DNA of 32,055 bases, from positions 1-32,055 of the IMG/VR virus record IMGVR_UViG_3300017759_000031, one strand, 5' to 3'. Below the pieces are notes generated by a model, which was not told the DNA's origin, did not search any database, and saw only the letters and a list, made by a program, of their open reading frames with translations. The position numbers and the translations under genes were made by a program. The stretch comes from a virus. Shown here one piece after another: positions 1 to 8,812 of the stretch (positions are counted from its first letter, which is position 1; every line of letters begins with the position of its first letter).

Positions 1-1034
1 CTTGGAAAAATAAATTGTCGGGAATTTCTAATGAAAAAATTGCTAGCACCGGAAGTCCTTATGTTAAAGAAGGTGGCTCAAAAAGAGGCCCTTACCCTGA
101 AAACTTATATTTACAGTTAAAAGAGCATGTTAGGAAGTTTCTTCGTGCTGGTTCAAGTAATACAGGTAATGATGGTTTATTTGAAGTACTCGAAGAAATT
201 GAAGAATTATTACTCAAAAGAAAATATATTACTGCTGATGACTTAGAAAAATTAGAATTGTATGTAAATGCAATTGCTAAAATAGAAGATAACGAGAAAT
301 TAAATCCTAGAAATACTTTATTCACTAGGCCGACAGACTGGAAAATAGCAGGGAAAAGTACAACTGATTCTAGAGCAAAAAACAAAATCCAAATACTTGA
401 CGAGAAACCACAAGAAATTTATGGGCATTACAGGGATAACTTTTTTGAAGATAAGTATGGTGTTCCCGAAAAGAAAAAATGGTGGAGTACGGAACTGAAT
501 ACAGCAAATCCCCCATTAGCACAAGCAATTTTTGGAAAAGGAGATTTAGTAACAGTTGGTCTTTTGGAAATTTTAAATAAAGCCATAGATGAGTTAGAGA
601 AAAAACCAATAGGAATACAACTAAAAGTTCAAAGAAATGCAGATTCCTTAGCGTTAATACCTTCTGTAAGAAAACAAATTTTTGCTTTGTTGAAGAGAAC
701 TGACTTGTTTTCTAATGGAAAACCAAAACTAAAACAAATGGCCTCTATTCTTTCTTCGATGGAATTTGTTGTTGGTGATAAGTCATACGGTGCTAGAAGT
801 GCTAGCCCATCTAGAATTATTACTTTCGTTGGTAATTTACCAGAATTTGCTGGCCCTACAGAAGTCTTTTCATTAAAGCCATTTGGCCCTAATGTTATGG
901 CTAACTTAATTATGAAAGTTATTGGTAGAAAAACTTACAAACTTAAGAACGGAAATTATTTAGATATTAAAGGTAAAACAGAAGTACCGAAAGAAGTTAA
1001 AAAGTCTTGGATGGAATTACTTTGGAGAGATTAA
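1..1034 (+). CDS. Hypothetical tagged protein, 5' end outside window
   Basis: The first ATG/TTG-type codon inside the window is TTG at 15, but the same frame is open to the left edge and reads W-K-N-K-L from base 3, just before that codon. This matches the M-S-W-K-N-x-L-K start seen at 1997 and 8809, so the true start is almost certainly one or two codons upstream of the window. About 343 residues are visible. I recognise no domain. The protein is mixed and moderately basic, with a charged helical region (about residues 30-85 counted from base 15) and a C-terminus ending W-M-E-L-L-W-R-D. It is followed after one base by the next gene, whose GGAGAG ribosome site lies inside this CDS. It is probably a virion-associated protein, judging only from the tag and the neighbours. 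Confidence 0.75.
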   Translation, partial: WKNKLSGISNEKIASTGSPYVKEGGSKRGPYPENLYLQLKEHVRKFLRAGSSNTGNDGLFEVLEEIEELLLKRKYITADDLEKLELYVNAIAKIEDNEKLNPRNTLFTRPTDWKIAGKSTTDSRAKNKIQILDEKPQEIYGHYRDNFFEDKYGVPEKKKWWSTELNTANPPLAQAIFGKGDLVTVGLLEILNKAIDELEKKPIGIQLKVQRNADSLALIPSVRKQIFALLKRTDLFSNGKPKLKQMASILSSMEFVVGDKSYGARSASPSRIITFVGNLPEFAGPTEVFSLKPFGPNVMANLIMKVIGRKTYKLKNGNYLDIKGKTEVPKEVKKSWMELLWRD

Positions 1035-1035
1035 A

Positions 1036-1347
1036 TTGTGGTTCAGCATTTTAAAGAGAAAGAAATTTAATTTTCAATTAATAAAAGAAACAATTAGAAG
1101 AATAGTTGTAGAGTTAGATGGTGAAGGAATCAATACTAAAGACTTGGATAATAAATTAATATCAACTTATACTGAAGTAGTCAATGAATTAGGAACTAAA
1201 GAAGAAAAAGCCGCACTCAATAGATTAAAAGGTAAGCAAGAAAGTTTAAGAGCATATTCTAAATTATTAAGAAACTATGGCTATACTACAAAACAATCAA
1301 GTGGAAACAATAGAGATTTAAGAACAACAATGTGGGTGAAAGAATGA
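1036..1347 (+). CDS. Small tagged hypothetical protein
   Basis: This 103-residue, Lys/Arg-rich helical protein starts with TTG at 1036, preceded by GGAGAGATTAAA, the same ribosome site used at 1997, 2333 and 2732. Its N-terminus M-W-F-S-I-L-K-R-K-K-F-N-F is a variant of the shared W-x-x-I-L-K tag. It also shares the extra K-K-F-N-F with the protein at 2333, so these two may be related beyond the tag. No catalytic or metal-binding motif is visible. Its stop overlaps the ATG of the next gene (ATGA), which suggests translational coupling. Function unknown. Confidence 0.75.
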   Translation: MWFSILKRKKFNFQLIKETIRRIVVELDGEGINTKDLDNKLISTYTEVVNELGTKEEKAALNRLKGKQESLRAYSKLLRNYGYTTKQSSGNNRDLRTTMWVKE

Positions 1348-2000
1348 TTACAAGAAAGAGATGTGCTTTTTGTCAACATGAACAAAGAGAAGAGTTTGAA
1401 GCAGCATTAGAACAGGGTTCTGTTAGTTGTGACGATTTAGATTCAAGAAACAATTGGAGAAGCGGTACTGCGGCCCAACATCAAAGAAATCACATGGGAG
1501 AATATACAAACAGTAGTAACCCCAAATGTAAGTTGTGTGTTGACCCAATGCGAAAACATTACGAAGAAGCCCTTTCTAGTGGTAATATAACAAGTGACGC
1601 TATTTCTCAGGTCTTAGATATCTCAAAACAGCAGGTGCAACGACACATGAAGCACCACTTGGCCCCATTGGTACAGCAATCTGCGGCCACTATGATAGCG
1701 AAAAAGGAAGTAAATGAGATTGATTTGTTGAGTGCGAATGTTCAACGCTTAGATGATAAATTGAATGATTTGTTCCTTAATACAGATTTAGAACCAAGAG
1801 AGATTGATAGCCTCACTAAACTCGCAAAAGAAGTTCGAGAGTCATTAAAGTATCTACTTGAGTTCAAAGGCAAACTTGTTCATAAGAGACAAGATACAAT
1901 TATTGTCGCACAGATGCAGGTTGTTCAAGAAGTGTTAGCACAGAACAATCCTGAGATTTGGCTTGATATTAAGAAAAAGATGCAGGAGAGATTACAATGA
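1344..2000 (+). CDS. Candidate terminase small subunit, double zinc-finger repeat
   Basis: I chose ATG 1344 because it has GGGTGA four bases upstream and forms an ATGA overlap with the previous gene. A GTG at 1332 is also in frame but lies before that ribosome site. The 218-residue protein has two tandem metal-binding-like units with identical spacing: C7-C10...H46-H50 and C62-C65...H101-H105, each spanning a helical segment. In the second unit, residues 82-105 look like a helix-turn-helix (DAISQVLDISKQQVQRHM). The rest is helical, with a segment (about 145-185) of the LTKLAKEVRESLKYLLEFKG type that is common in phage small terminases, which bind packaging sites and assist the large subunit. 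That assignment is inference. A zinc-dependent DNA-binding regulator is the alternative. It lies about 8 kb from the large terminase and lacks the N-terminal W tag. Confidence 0.6.
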   Translation: MITRKRCAFCQHEQREEFEAALEQGSVSCDDLDSRNNWRSGTAAQHQRNHMGEYTNSSNPKCKLCVDPMRKHYEEALSSGNITSDAISQVLDISKQQVQRHMKHHLAPLVQQSAATMIAKKEVNEIDLLSANVQRLDDKLNDLFLNTDLEPREIDSLTKLAKEVRESLKYLLEFKGKLVHKRQDTIIVAQMQVVQEVLAQNNPEIWLDIKKKMQERLQ

Positions 2001-2320
2001 GTTGGAAAAATACATTAAAGAAGAGTATTGCTACTGCTACTCGTTCAGCAGAACTTTGGATTATGAATGAAGAACCCGTTTATAGAGAAGTTTTGGCTAA
2101 AATAAAATCATTAGTTAAAAGCGGCCATGATAAAGAAGAGGCTCTTGAGCAATTAGCAAATTGGCTTCCTAGCATAATGATTCACATGGAAGGCTTCATG
2201 GAAGAACTAGAAAGAGAAGACCATGATGGTTCAGTTGATTCTCTTAATGATGTAGATTGGGAAGAAGTCGCTAATAACTACGAAGAGGATATTGATACTA
2301 TCCTTGAAGACTATGCTTAA
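1997..2320 (+). CDS. Small acidic tagged protein
   Basis: This 107-residue protein starts with ATG inside an ATGA overlap with the upstream gene and has GGAGAG upstream. The N-terminus is a clear copy of the shared tag, M-S-W-K-N-T-L-K-K. The remainder (about 25-107) is acidic and helical, ending in a run rich in Asp and Glu. No domain is recognised. The contrast between a basic tag and an acidic body fits the idea that the first ten residues are a transferable peptide attached to an unrelated protein. Function unknown, possibly virion cargo. Confidence 0.75.
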   Translation: MSWKNTLKKSIATATRSAELWIMNEEPVYREVLAKIKSLVKSGHDKEEALEQLANWLPSIMIHMEGFMEELEREDHDGSVDSLNDVDWEEVANNYEEDIDTILEDYA

Positions 2321-2332
2321 GGAGAGATTACA

Positions 2333-2719
2333 ATGAGTTGGGAAGATATACTAAAACAAAAGAAGTTTAATTTTAGTGATTTAAACTTTAAAAAGACAGA
2401 CAATAGATGGGGCGCACTTTACAAATTTGGAGAAGATGTTACTTTTAGCATTGTTGCGGGTAAATATGTTTATAGCAAACCAAAAGAATATCTTGAAGAC
2501 CCGATGGCATATGAAAAATATGAAGTTATGTTAGGCCATCCCGAAATAAGCATACCCCAAGAAATAGGAATTATGGAAAATGATATGGTTTTCCCCTATA
2601 AGACAAAGGAAGAAATTACAGAATATGCAAGAAAGGTTGAAGCAAATTTACCTTCTAAGTTAAAAGAGAAAAAACAAAAGAAGAACTTAGGCAGACTAGT
2701 TGATGCGTTTAAAGAATAA
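2333..2719 (+). CDS. Small tagged hypothetical protein
   Basis: This 128-residue protein starts at ATG 2333, preceded by AAGGAGAGATTACA, essentially the ribosome site of its neighbours. It begins M-S-W-E-D-I-L-K-Q-K-K-F-N-F, the canonical tag, and shares K-K-F-N-F with the protein at 1036. The middle (about 25-85) looks like a small mixed alpha/beta fold with several aromatic residues. The C-terminal 40 residues are a Lys-rich helix. No enzyme motif is visible. It sits between another tagged protein and a giant Lys-rich protein, so a structural or packaged role is possible but unproven. Confidence 0.75.
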   Translation: MSWEDILKQKKFNFSDLNFKKTDNRWGALYKFGEDVTFSIVAGKYVYSKPKEYLEDPMAYEKYEVMLGHPEISIPQEIGIMENDMVFPYKTKEEITEYARKVEANLPSKLKEKKQKKNLGRLVDAFKE

Positions 2720-2731
2720 GGAGAGATTACC

Positions 2732-4666
2732 TTGAAGAAGCAAGCATTGATTCCTTTTTTATCGGTGGATATGTCCACTGATATGTTAATCAATGATAAG
2801 CAAAAAAAGATTAATAAAAGGGTTTTTATTGACTTCGCTAAAATGATTGGTGATGTTCAATCAGAAAGTAGTTTCTTTTTAAAATTATCTAGAGATGAAG
2901 AAATATTTTCTGGATATAAAACAATAGTAAAAGGCAAAAGCAGACAAGAAAAAGAAAACCTCAAACTTAAAATTTTTGAAAATTTTAAAAGAGCAAAGAA
3001 AGCACTTCTTGGAAAACAAAGAAAGTTTAACATGGAAGAACTAGATAAAGAGATTTTAGAAGGAAGAAATGTTAATGCCAATTTAATAAAAATGTTTAAT
3101 ATTATAAAACAGAATAAAGATAAGAGAACAGCAAATATAAAAAGAATAATTAAAGAACCAACGAAACTTTTTAGTTTGTTTGTTAGAAATATTCCTGAAA
3201 AAAAACCATCTGTTGAAGATTTCAAATCTAACAATTTTCCAATATATTCATATAACTTAGTAGAAGTTATCTTAGCGGAGCCATCTGAAAAAAAAGAAAT
3301 AAAAAACTGGAAAAAAACCACAAAAAATTTAGGTGGTGGCGATTTAGAAACATGGGCTAGAGTTTATCCTAAAAGTGAAGAAAAAAACTTTCAAGCAAAG
3401 AAAAAAGGCAAAATCAAATTACGAAGTAAATTAGCAAGAGAAGAAAGGGTAGTATCAATAGAGCAAAACGAAGTACAAAAGTTGATTGAGGATTTAGGCA
3501 TTGACAGTGTTTGGGATGATGAAAAGAAAGTAAGAGTTTATTTTAGTAAGCCATTATTAAGAGAAGTATTGCTTGGAGCAAAGGAAATTAAATCCGAGTT
3601 TTTCGTAGATGTGGAAAAAGAAAACTTTTCTCCAATAGGAGATTTTACTGATGAACAAGTAAAAGACTATTTTGAAATATTGAGAAGTGCTGGTAATTCT
3701 GAAAATAAAGGAACAAAAATAATAACTTTACCTAAATTGAATGGTCAAAAAACTAGCAAAAGAATCTTTAAAAGGTCGGGGAAGTTTCAAGTTTCTATCA
3801 TACCTGTAGTCAAAGACTTGTTAACTGAAACTACAACTGATTCTATATTTGATAATGTTATCAAAAATTATCCATTGAGCCCGTTAGCGATGTCTATTTC
3901 TAGATTTAAAGTTGATTTTCAAAGGGAAAATGAGGATTTGGATTTAGATAGTGAAACTGGCAAAGAAAGATTAAAAGAAAGTTATAAAACACAAGTGGTT
4001 CTACAAACACAACTAAGTAAAGAGAATTATGATAAAATGATGGTAGCAATAAAAAATGATTTAGAAGATGATGAGAAAGAATTGATTAAAGAAAATCTTA
4101 AAGAAGAGGGTAATGTTATTCTTCCTGTAAATAAAAAAGGCGTAAAGGCTATTAATTTAATAAGAGAATTAGCAGAAGAAAATGATTTTCAGGTTGATAC
4201 AGAAAAAGACAGTTCATTATCTAAAAATATAGTTACTGCAATAAAATTAGTTCTATCAAAGGGAGAAAAACTAGAAAATGTTTTAGAAATTACTGAAAAT
4301 TTGGACAAGTATTTCGGAGAAAGCACCAATATTACTATTGTTGATGTCCTTATTATTTCAAATTTCCTAGTAAGTAGAATAATGCAAGTAAAATTAGATG
4401 ATAAGGTTAAAAAAATTGACACTATTGTTGCGGAGGCAGGAGAAGCCTTATCCCTTGACGACCCCTCGTTGAAAACAGCCATGAATGAACTAGGAATAGA
4501 GATGAATAAAGGGCTTAAAGAATTAAAAACTAAATTTAAAGAGAATTTGAAAGAATATTTTGAAAATTTACGAAAAAATAAAGAAAATTATCCAGAAGTT
4601 TTCACTGGTCAAATTAAAAATGCACTAATAAAGGCAAATATTCTAAGTTTGGAGGTCGAATCATGA
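2732..4666 (+). CDS. Giant Lys/Glu-rich hypothetical protein A
   Basis: This 644-residue protein starts at TTG 2732, supported by the AAGGAGAGATTAC site shared with its neighbours. It is very rich in Lys, Glu, Asn and Ile, with no signal peptide, membrane segment or recognisable catalytic motif. Long helical and probable coiled-coil stretches occur around residues 70-150, 430-480 and 590-630. It lacks the W-x-x-I-L-K tag. A strong hairpin lies 30-50 bases after the start codon. The stop overlaps the start of the next giant gene (ATGA) after GGAGGTCG, so the two are probably translated together. It could be an internal virion protein or an early host-takeover factor; nothing in the sequence decides. 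Confidence 0.75.
   Translation: MKKQALIPFLSVDMSTDMLINDKQKKINKRVFIDFAKMIGDVQSESSFFLKLSRDEEIFSGYKTIVKGKSRQEKENLKLKIFENFKRAKKALLGKQRKFNMEELDKEILEGRNVNANLIKMFNIIKQNKDKRTANIKRIIKEPTKLFSLFVRNIPEKKPSVEDFKSNNFPIYSYNLVEVILAEPSEKKEIKNWKKTTKNLGGGDLETWARVYPKSEEKNFQAKKKGKIKLRSKLAREERVVSIEQNEVQKLIEDLGIDSVWDDEKKVRVYFSKPLLREVLLGAKEIKSEFFVDVEKENFSPIGDFTDEQVKDYFEILRSAGNSENKGTKIITLPKLNGQKTSKRIFKRSGKFQVSIIPVVKDLLTETTTDSIFDNVIKNYPLSPLAMSISRFKVDFQRENEDLDLDSETGKERLKESYKTQVVLQTQLSKENYDKMMVAIKNDLEDDEKELIKENLKEEGNVILPVNKKGVKAINLIRELAEENDFQVDTEKDSSLSKNIVTAIKLVLSKGEKLENVLEITENLDKYFGESTNITIVDVLIISNFLVSRIMQVKLDDKVKKIDTIVAEAGEALSLDDPSLKTAMNELGIEMNKGLKELKTKFKENLKEYFENLRKNKENYPEVFTGQIKNALIKANILSLEVES
2761..2782 (+). promoter_or_regulatory. 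Hairpin in 5' coding end of giant protein A
   Basis: A 9-bp stem with one G-T wobble closes a four-base loop (ATCGGTGGA / TATG / TCCACTGAT) at codons 10-17 of the TTG-initiated gene, just after a run of six T. An in-frame ATG at 2771 lies in the loop region. The structure could modulate early elongation or initiation, or could be chance. I see no second copy in the window. Confidence 0.25.
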
Positions 4667-7155
4667 GCGAATATTCAGAATTAGATAAATATTTCCCTGA
4701 TTTTAGGACAAAATTTTCAAAAAAGGAATTTCAAGAAGCAACTACTAGGACAGATGCTATTATTCCGGCTCTAAAAGGCAAAATTGTGGAAAAAATAAAA
4801 GATAATCCAAAATATCCAGAATATAATAATTATGAGGGTAAAAAAAGAGTTATTCTTAATCTTATGGTCAAAGAAATTAGAAAATATTTTACTTCTAAAA
4901 AAGTAGATGTTGGTGTTCCACAAAGTAAATCGGGTGCGGTGACAAATGCTCTTGATAAACTAATAAAAAAATACTTAGCAGGAGTAAAATATAGAAATAT
5001 AAAAATAACTCCTAAAAATATTATGGATTCTGAGTTTGATGAGAAAAATGTGACTGTTACTAAAACGCAAAAGGGTAATGTTGCTAATATTGACGGATTA
5101 AAGGAAGAATACCGCAATTTAAAGGAAGGTTTGGAGCCTTTGCATAAGCCACTGAAAAGAAATATGCGAATATTTTTTAGTGAAGTACAGAAACAAATAA
5201 AAGATTTGAGCGAAGGTAAAGTTCGACAACAATTAGAAAGTCGCCTTAAGATAGGTATAGATATAAAAAGCATTTTTAATGCTAAAAGTATGAAAAATTT
5301 CGAGAAAAGAGAGGATGCCTATGAATATTGGGGTGAAATCAATAAAAAATTAGTTAAATTAGAAGAAAATTTGGATGAATTAAACCAAAAACTAATACAA
5401 ACTAAAGACAAAGAAACTGAAGAAATACGGAAATTAACCAAATTTCTTAATAATAAAGGCAATAATCTTAACTATATTAAAGAATTTGAGCCGAAAAAAA
5501 TCAGTGTTAAGGGCTTAGATAGTTCTGCATACTTCGCATTTGAGGCTTTTTTGAATTATATTGGAGGATATATGGAAAAAGAAGACATTGATTCTTTATC
5601 TCGATTAAATGTCGAATCAAATTATAGTAAAGAAGGTAATCCAACAGGCCAAACATCCGATATGGAAGAAGAAATAGAAGAAGACAGTTTGCCTACTGAA
5701 ATTATGTCTGCTAAAGATATATTAGACGAAAAGCAATTTTTAGACCCACTAGGGATTATTTATTTTAGAAAAGAACTCAAAGAACTTGGTGCTGTAAATA
5801 CAAACCTAGTCAAACTAAAAGAGGAACTAGAAGGGTATTTTGAGGATTTAAATACTGAAAGCGAATATCCTGATTTAGATGTAGAAAATGCAGATGCATT
5901 GTTTGAAAACTTTTTAAACAAGTTAGAAGACATTGAAAACATTTCTTCGGGAACTAAATTTTATCTTCCTGTTTTTATGTCCGAAGATACTTCTCTTTCT
6001 AAAGAGTATTCAGATTTAATAGGAGAGTCCAGAGAAATAGATAGAAACATTAAAGAATTCCTTGATGTATTTTCGGATTTCTTGCAAATAGATAAGGCTA
6101 ATTTATCAAGAGAATTTTACGATGAATTTCTAGGCGCAGGTAGTGGGGGTAAAGATAAAAGTGATAGAAACTTAAGCATGCCTTGGTTTAGTTATTCTGG
6201 GTTAATGACAACTTCTAGAGGAAGACAAAGATATAGTTCGGAAAATATAAAAGCCGCAAATAATTTAAATGAAGATATTATTGTTTCAATTAATAGCATT
6301 TCTCAATTAATTGCAGATTGTTTTCTATTACCCCAGTTTTCTCCATACAGGGCAGGAATAAATCTTCCTTTTGAGAGGGATATAGCACTTAGGGTTATTT
6401 CCGCAACAAGACCCCTAAAGGGCAAAAAATATAAAGCAATAAGTGTAATCAATAAAAGACTTCTAGAAAGAGATACTGCTTTTGTTAGCGATGAGGATAT
6501 TGATGATGTTATAAAATACTTAGAAGAATTAGCGGGTTCGGATAATATTAAGAACTATAACGCCCTATATGATAGGTCTAGTGAACTCTCGGAAACCTTA
6601 AAAGATGTAATTGATGAAGAAAGTCTCGATAATCAAATAGATGCTAGTTTAGGTTCTGTTTTGGGTTCAATATACAGGTTGCTAACTCCCGAACAAAAGG
6701 AACAAGCAGGTAATAGAAAAAAATTCAAGGGTAAAGAGGTAGAAACTCTTTACAACAAACTTCTACATGATGACCCCGAAGATAGTTATGTAATGAGAGC
6801 ATTTATAGATGCTTTGCGTTTAAGAGCAAAAAATATGAGTAATAGCGATAAAATCGACAGGTTGTTATCTCTTATAGATAGAGTAGCGAAAAGCATTTTA
6901 CAGAAAAAACTTCTTGAAGCACACGACGCTTTAAGAATACTTAAGTCTAAGGAATTATATCACTCTAAAAAGAACTTAAACAGTTTTGATGATATGAATA
7001 ACATGATTATGAAAATGGAAGAAAAATATAATATTGATATGAATGCTACTGAAATAATTGGAATAGTAAAGGCAGTTGATTCTTTTGAAGGTATTGCTGA
7101 AGACTACGGCATTGATTCGGAACATGTTTATATTGTAAAGGCAAACTTTAGGTGA
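4663..7155 (+). CDS. Giant Lys/Glu-rich hypothetical protein B
   Basis: This 830-residue protein has an ATG in a 4-base overlap with the upstream gene, preceded by GGAGGTCG. It is hydrophilic, rich in Lys, Glu, Asp, Asn and Leu, with long helical stretches (about 140-260, including a heptad-like KLEENLDELNQKL segment near 230-240) and an acidic patch near 330-345. No membrane segment, metal site or catalytic motif is visible. It shows no recognisable sequence relation to giant protein A, although composition and layout match. The stop is followed by a GNAT gene whose ribosome site AGGTGAGT overlaps the stop. Function unknown; an internal capsid or tail-associated protein is one option. Confidence 0.75.
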   Translation: MSEYSELDKYFPDFRTKFSKKEFQEATTRTDAIIPALKGKIVEKIKDNPKYPEYNNYEGKKRVILNLMVKEIRKYFTSKKVDVGVPQSKSGAVTNALDKLIKKYLAGVKYRNIKITPKNIMDSEFDEKNVTVTKTQKGNVANIDGLKEEYRNLKEGLEPLHKPLKRNMRIFFSEVQKQIKDLSEGKVRQQLESRLKIGIDIKSIFNAKSMKNFEKREDAYEYWGEINKKLVKLEENLDELNQKLIQTKDKETEEIRKLTKFLNNKGNNLNYIKEFEPKKISVKGLDSSAYFAFEAFLNYIGGYMEKEDIDSLSRLNVESNYSKEGNPTGQTSDMEEEIEEDSLPTEIMSAKDILDEKQFLDPLGIIYFRKELKELGAVNTNLVKLKEELEGYFEDLNTESEYPDLDVENADALFENFLNKLEDIENISSGTKFYLPVFMSEDTSLSKEYSDLIGESREIDRNIKEFLDVFSDFLQIDKANLSREFYDEFLGAGSGGKDKSDRNLSMPWFSYSGLMTTSRGRQRYSSENIKAANNLNEDIIVSINSISQLIADCFLLPQFSPYRAGINLPFERDIALRVISATRPLKGKKYKAISVINKRLLERDTAFVSDEDIDDVIKYLEELAGSDNIKNYNALYDRSSELSETLKDVIDEESLDNQIDASLGSVLGSIYRLLTPEQKEQAGNRKKFKGKEVETLYNKLLHDDPEDSYVMRAFIDALRLRAKNMSNSDKIDRLLSLIDRVAKSILQKKLLEAHDALRILKSKELYHSKKNLNSFDDMNNMIMKMEEKYNIDMNATEIIGIVKAVDSFEGIAEDYGIDSEHVYIVKANFR

Positions 7156-7160
7156 GTATT

Positions 7161-8444
7161 ATGAGTATTTTCTGGACTATTATAAATAAAAAGCAAACTA
7201 CTCTTCCTGCTTTTGATAAGAAAGGAATAAAAAGAAATGTTGGCAAGAAAAACAGTAATGTTTTTATTGCTGCCAAAGAAGGAAATAAAGTATTCTCAAA
7301 GAAAGAACTAAGTGATTTTAGTGATGCTCTTCTAAAGGATTTAACTAAATTAAATAAAAATCTAAGAATGAATAATAAAAAACAATTTACAATTACCAGT
7401 GCTACTGGAAATGCAGAATGGGAACTAGAGCCATTATTTATGTTGACTAATGTACCCGAAGAAGCAATGCCAATGATATTTAAATTAGCAAAAAAATATA
7501 AACAAGATTCAATTGCTGTCTCGAATAAAAATGAAACTGGCGCAAGTTTCGTTACTCCCGAAGGAAAAGTTACAGACAAGTACAAAAAAATGGTTTTTGA
7601 CTCCGAGGCTCTTTATTCTACTGATTTCCCGACTGGGCAAAGGTTTACTTTTAAGAAACAAAAATATACTGAAAGCGATATTACTTTTAAAGAAATGTCC
7701 GAAGACGCAGCAGTTAAGGCTTTTCAAGACGATGGCTATTTTGATTATCAAAAAAGAAGTATGCGGTATGGGCCAAACCTTTCAAAAGATTCTATTTGGG
7801 CTACTGCACCGGCAAGAATGTTTGTAGCATTCGATGGTGAAACTCCCGTAGCAGTATGCGGAATAGCAAAGTATAAGAGTGTTTTACTTGGCGCAGGTAT
7901 TCATACTAGAGAGGCCTACAAAGGAAGAGGTCTTTTTGGTTTATGTGTTCAAAAGGTTCTATCCGAGAAAGGAAGTAAAACTTTGTATATTAATGTCGCT
8001 AATGAAAAATTAGCGGAAATGGGTTCATTTAGAAAAAGAGGATTTACTGATATGCAAGTTGAAGAACTTCCCGAAGAAATACAAGAAGAACTCAAAGATA
8101 CCAAATACGCAGACCAAGTGCAAAAGTGGATTAAGTCTAATACAGGGAGTTGGTTTGGTTTGCTTAAGAATGACATTCGTAAAAAAAGAGACAAAGCAAG
8201 AATGTTTTGGGTAAAGATGGGAAATCAAATCCTACAAGATAAAATACCCTTTTTAGAACCAAAAAAGTATGTTAAGTATTCTAATTTAGGTAGAGATAAT
8301 AAAAGAGCCATAAGGTTTTATTTAGAAGATGGACTTGACAAACCAGAAAGAAGAAATGCTTATTATTCTAAACTACAAGAAGAAATGCTTCGTTCAAGTA
8401 ATGTTCGTTATGATGTCGAAGACCAAAGCCGAGGTGACAGATAA
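7161..8444 (+). CDS. Tagged GNAT-family N-acetyltransferase
   Basis: I chose ATG 7161 over GTG 7152 because the GTG lies inside the ribosome site AGGTGAGT and because the ATG start gives M-S-I-F-W-T-I-I-N-K, a variant of the shared tag. The protein has 427 residues. About residues 170-300 read as a GNAT fold: a strand pair around FVAFDGETPVAVCGIAKY (221-238), then the acetyl-CoA-binding motif A with Y-K-G-R-G-L-F-G (253-260), then a beta-strand and helix (LYINVANEKLAEMGSFRKRGF) typical of the C-terminal half. Residues 65-125 weakly recall a small DUF3293-type module; that is a guess. GNAT enzymes transfer acetyl groups to amines, and the substrate here is unknown. Its place among virion genes suggests modification of viral or host proteins, possibly after co-packaging. 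Confidence 0.75.
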   Translation: MSIFWTIINKKQTTLPAFDKKGIKRNVGKKNSNVFIAAKEGNKVFSKKELSDFSDALLKDLTKLNKNLRMNNKKQFTITSATGNAEWELEPLFMLTNVPEEAMPMIFKLAKKYKQDSIAVSNKNETGASFVTPEGKVTDKYKKMVFDSEALYSTDFPTGQRFTFKKQKYTESDITFKEMSEDAAVKAFQDDGYFDYQKRSMRYGPNLSKDSIWATAPARMFVAFDGETPVAVCGIAKYKSVLLGAGIHTREAYKGRGLFGLCVQKVLSEKGSKTLYINVANEKLAEMGSFRKRGFTDMQVEELPEEIQEELKDTKYADQVQKWIKSNTGSWFGLLKNDIRKKRDKARMFWVKMGNQILQDKIPFLEPKKYVKYSNLGRDNKRAIRFYLEDGLDKPERRNAYYSKLQEEMLRSSNVRYDVEDQSRGDR

Positions 8445-8812
8445 TGACTGAACTTTGGTTTGAAGAACTTAAAAAGAAACAGGATGCCTGTTATCATAAA
8501 GTAAAGAGCCGATATAAGAAATGGCCTTCGGCTTATGCTAGTGGTGCTTTAGTTCGTTGCCGTAAAGTTGGTGCAAAGAATTGGGGCAATTCTGTAAAGA
8601 AGGCTAATCCTTTGAAAACATGGTTTGAACAAGAAGCCGAAGGTGAAAAAGGACAACCAAAGGTAAAGGGTTGGGTTTCTTGTCAATCTTGTGAAGATGA
8701 TAAAAAAGGAGCAAAACCTTGTGGAAGACAAGATGCTTCTAAAGGAACTAAACAAAGATGTAGGCCAACTTGTGCCGCTTGTAAAACTTACAAAAGGAGA
8801 AAGGGAGCATGA
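8444..8812 (+). CDS. Small Cys-rich basic protein with K-W-P-S-A-Y-A-S-G motif
   Basis: This 122-residue protein overlaps the GNAT gene by one base (TAATG) with GAGGTGAC upstream. It begins M-T-E-L-W-F-E-E-L-K-K-K, a shifted version of the tag. Residues 16-42 contain CYHKVKSRYKKWPSAYASG followed by a Cys, a sequence type I know from small uncharacterised proteins of marine phages and other large DNA viruses. The second half (79-113) has paired cysteines (C80, C83, C93, C106, C110, C113) with a K-P-C-G-R and C-R-P-T-C pattern, probably a zinc ribbon. Very basic overall. Function unknown, possibly a nucleic-acid-binding virion component. Confidence 0.75.
   Translation: MTELWFEELKKKQDACYHKVKSRYKKWPSAYASGALVRCRKVGAKNWGNSVKKANPLKTWFEQEAEGEKGQPKVKGWVSCQSCEDDKKGAKPCGRQDASKGTKQRCRPTCAACKTYKRRKGA

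Noticed and set aside
92-385. Many opposite-strand ORFs throughout the window (for example 92-385, 2857-3321, 4830-5273, 22077-22574)
   Set aside because: They lie antisense to well-supported genes, have Ser/Phe/Leu-rich sequences expected from reversing Lys/Glu-rich coding DNA, and lack ribosome sites and junctions.
7152-7160. GTG starts at 7152, 15208 and 30678
   Set aside because: Each GTG is part of the ribosome site (AGGTGA or GAGGTG). The next in-frame ATG or TTG is at normal spacing and, at 7161, restores the tag.
7513-7827. 104-residue + strand ORF inside the GNAT gene
   Set aside because: It is a frame-shifted shadow of the coding sequence with no ribosome site, and the main frame reads continuously through the GNAT motifs.
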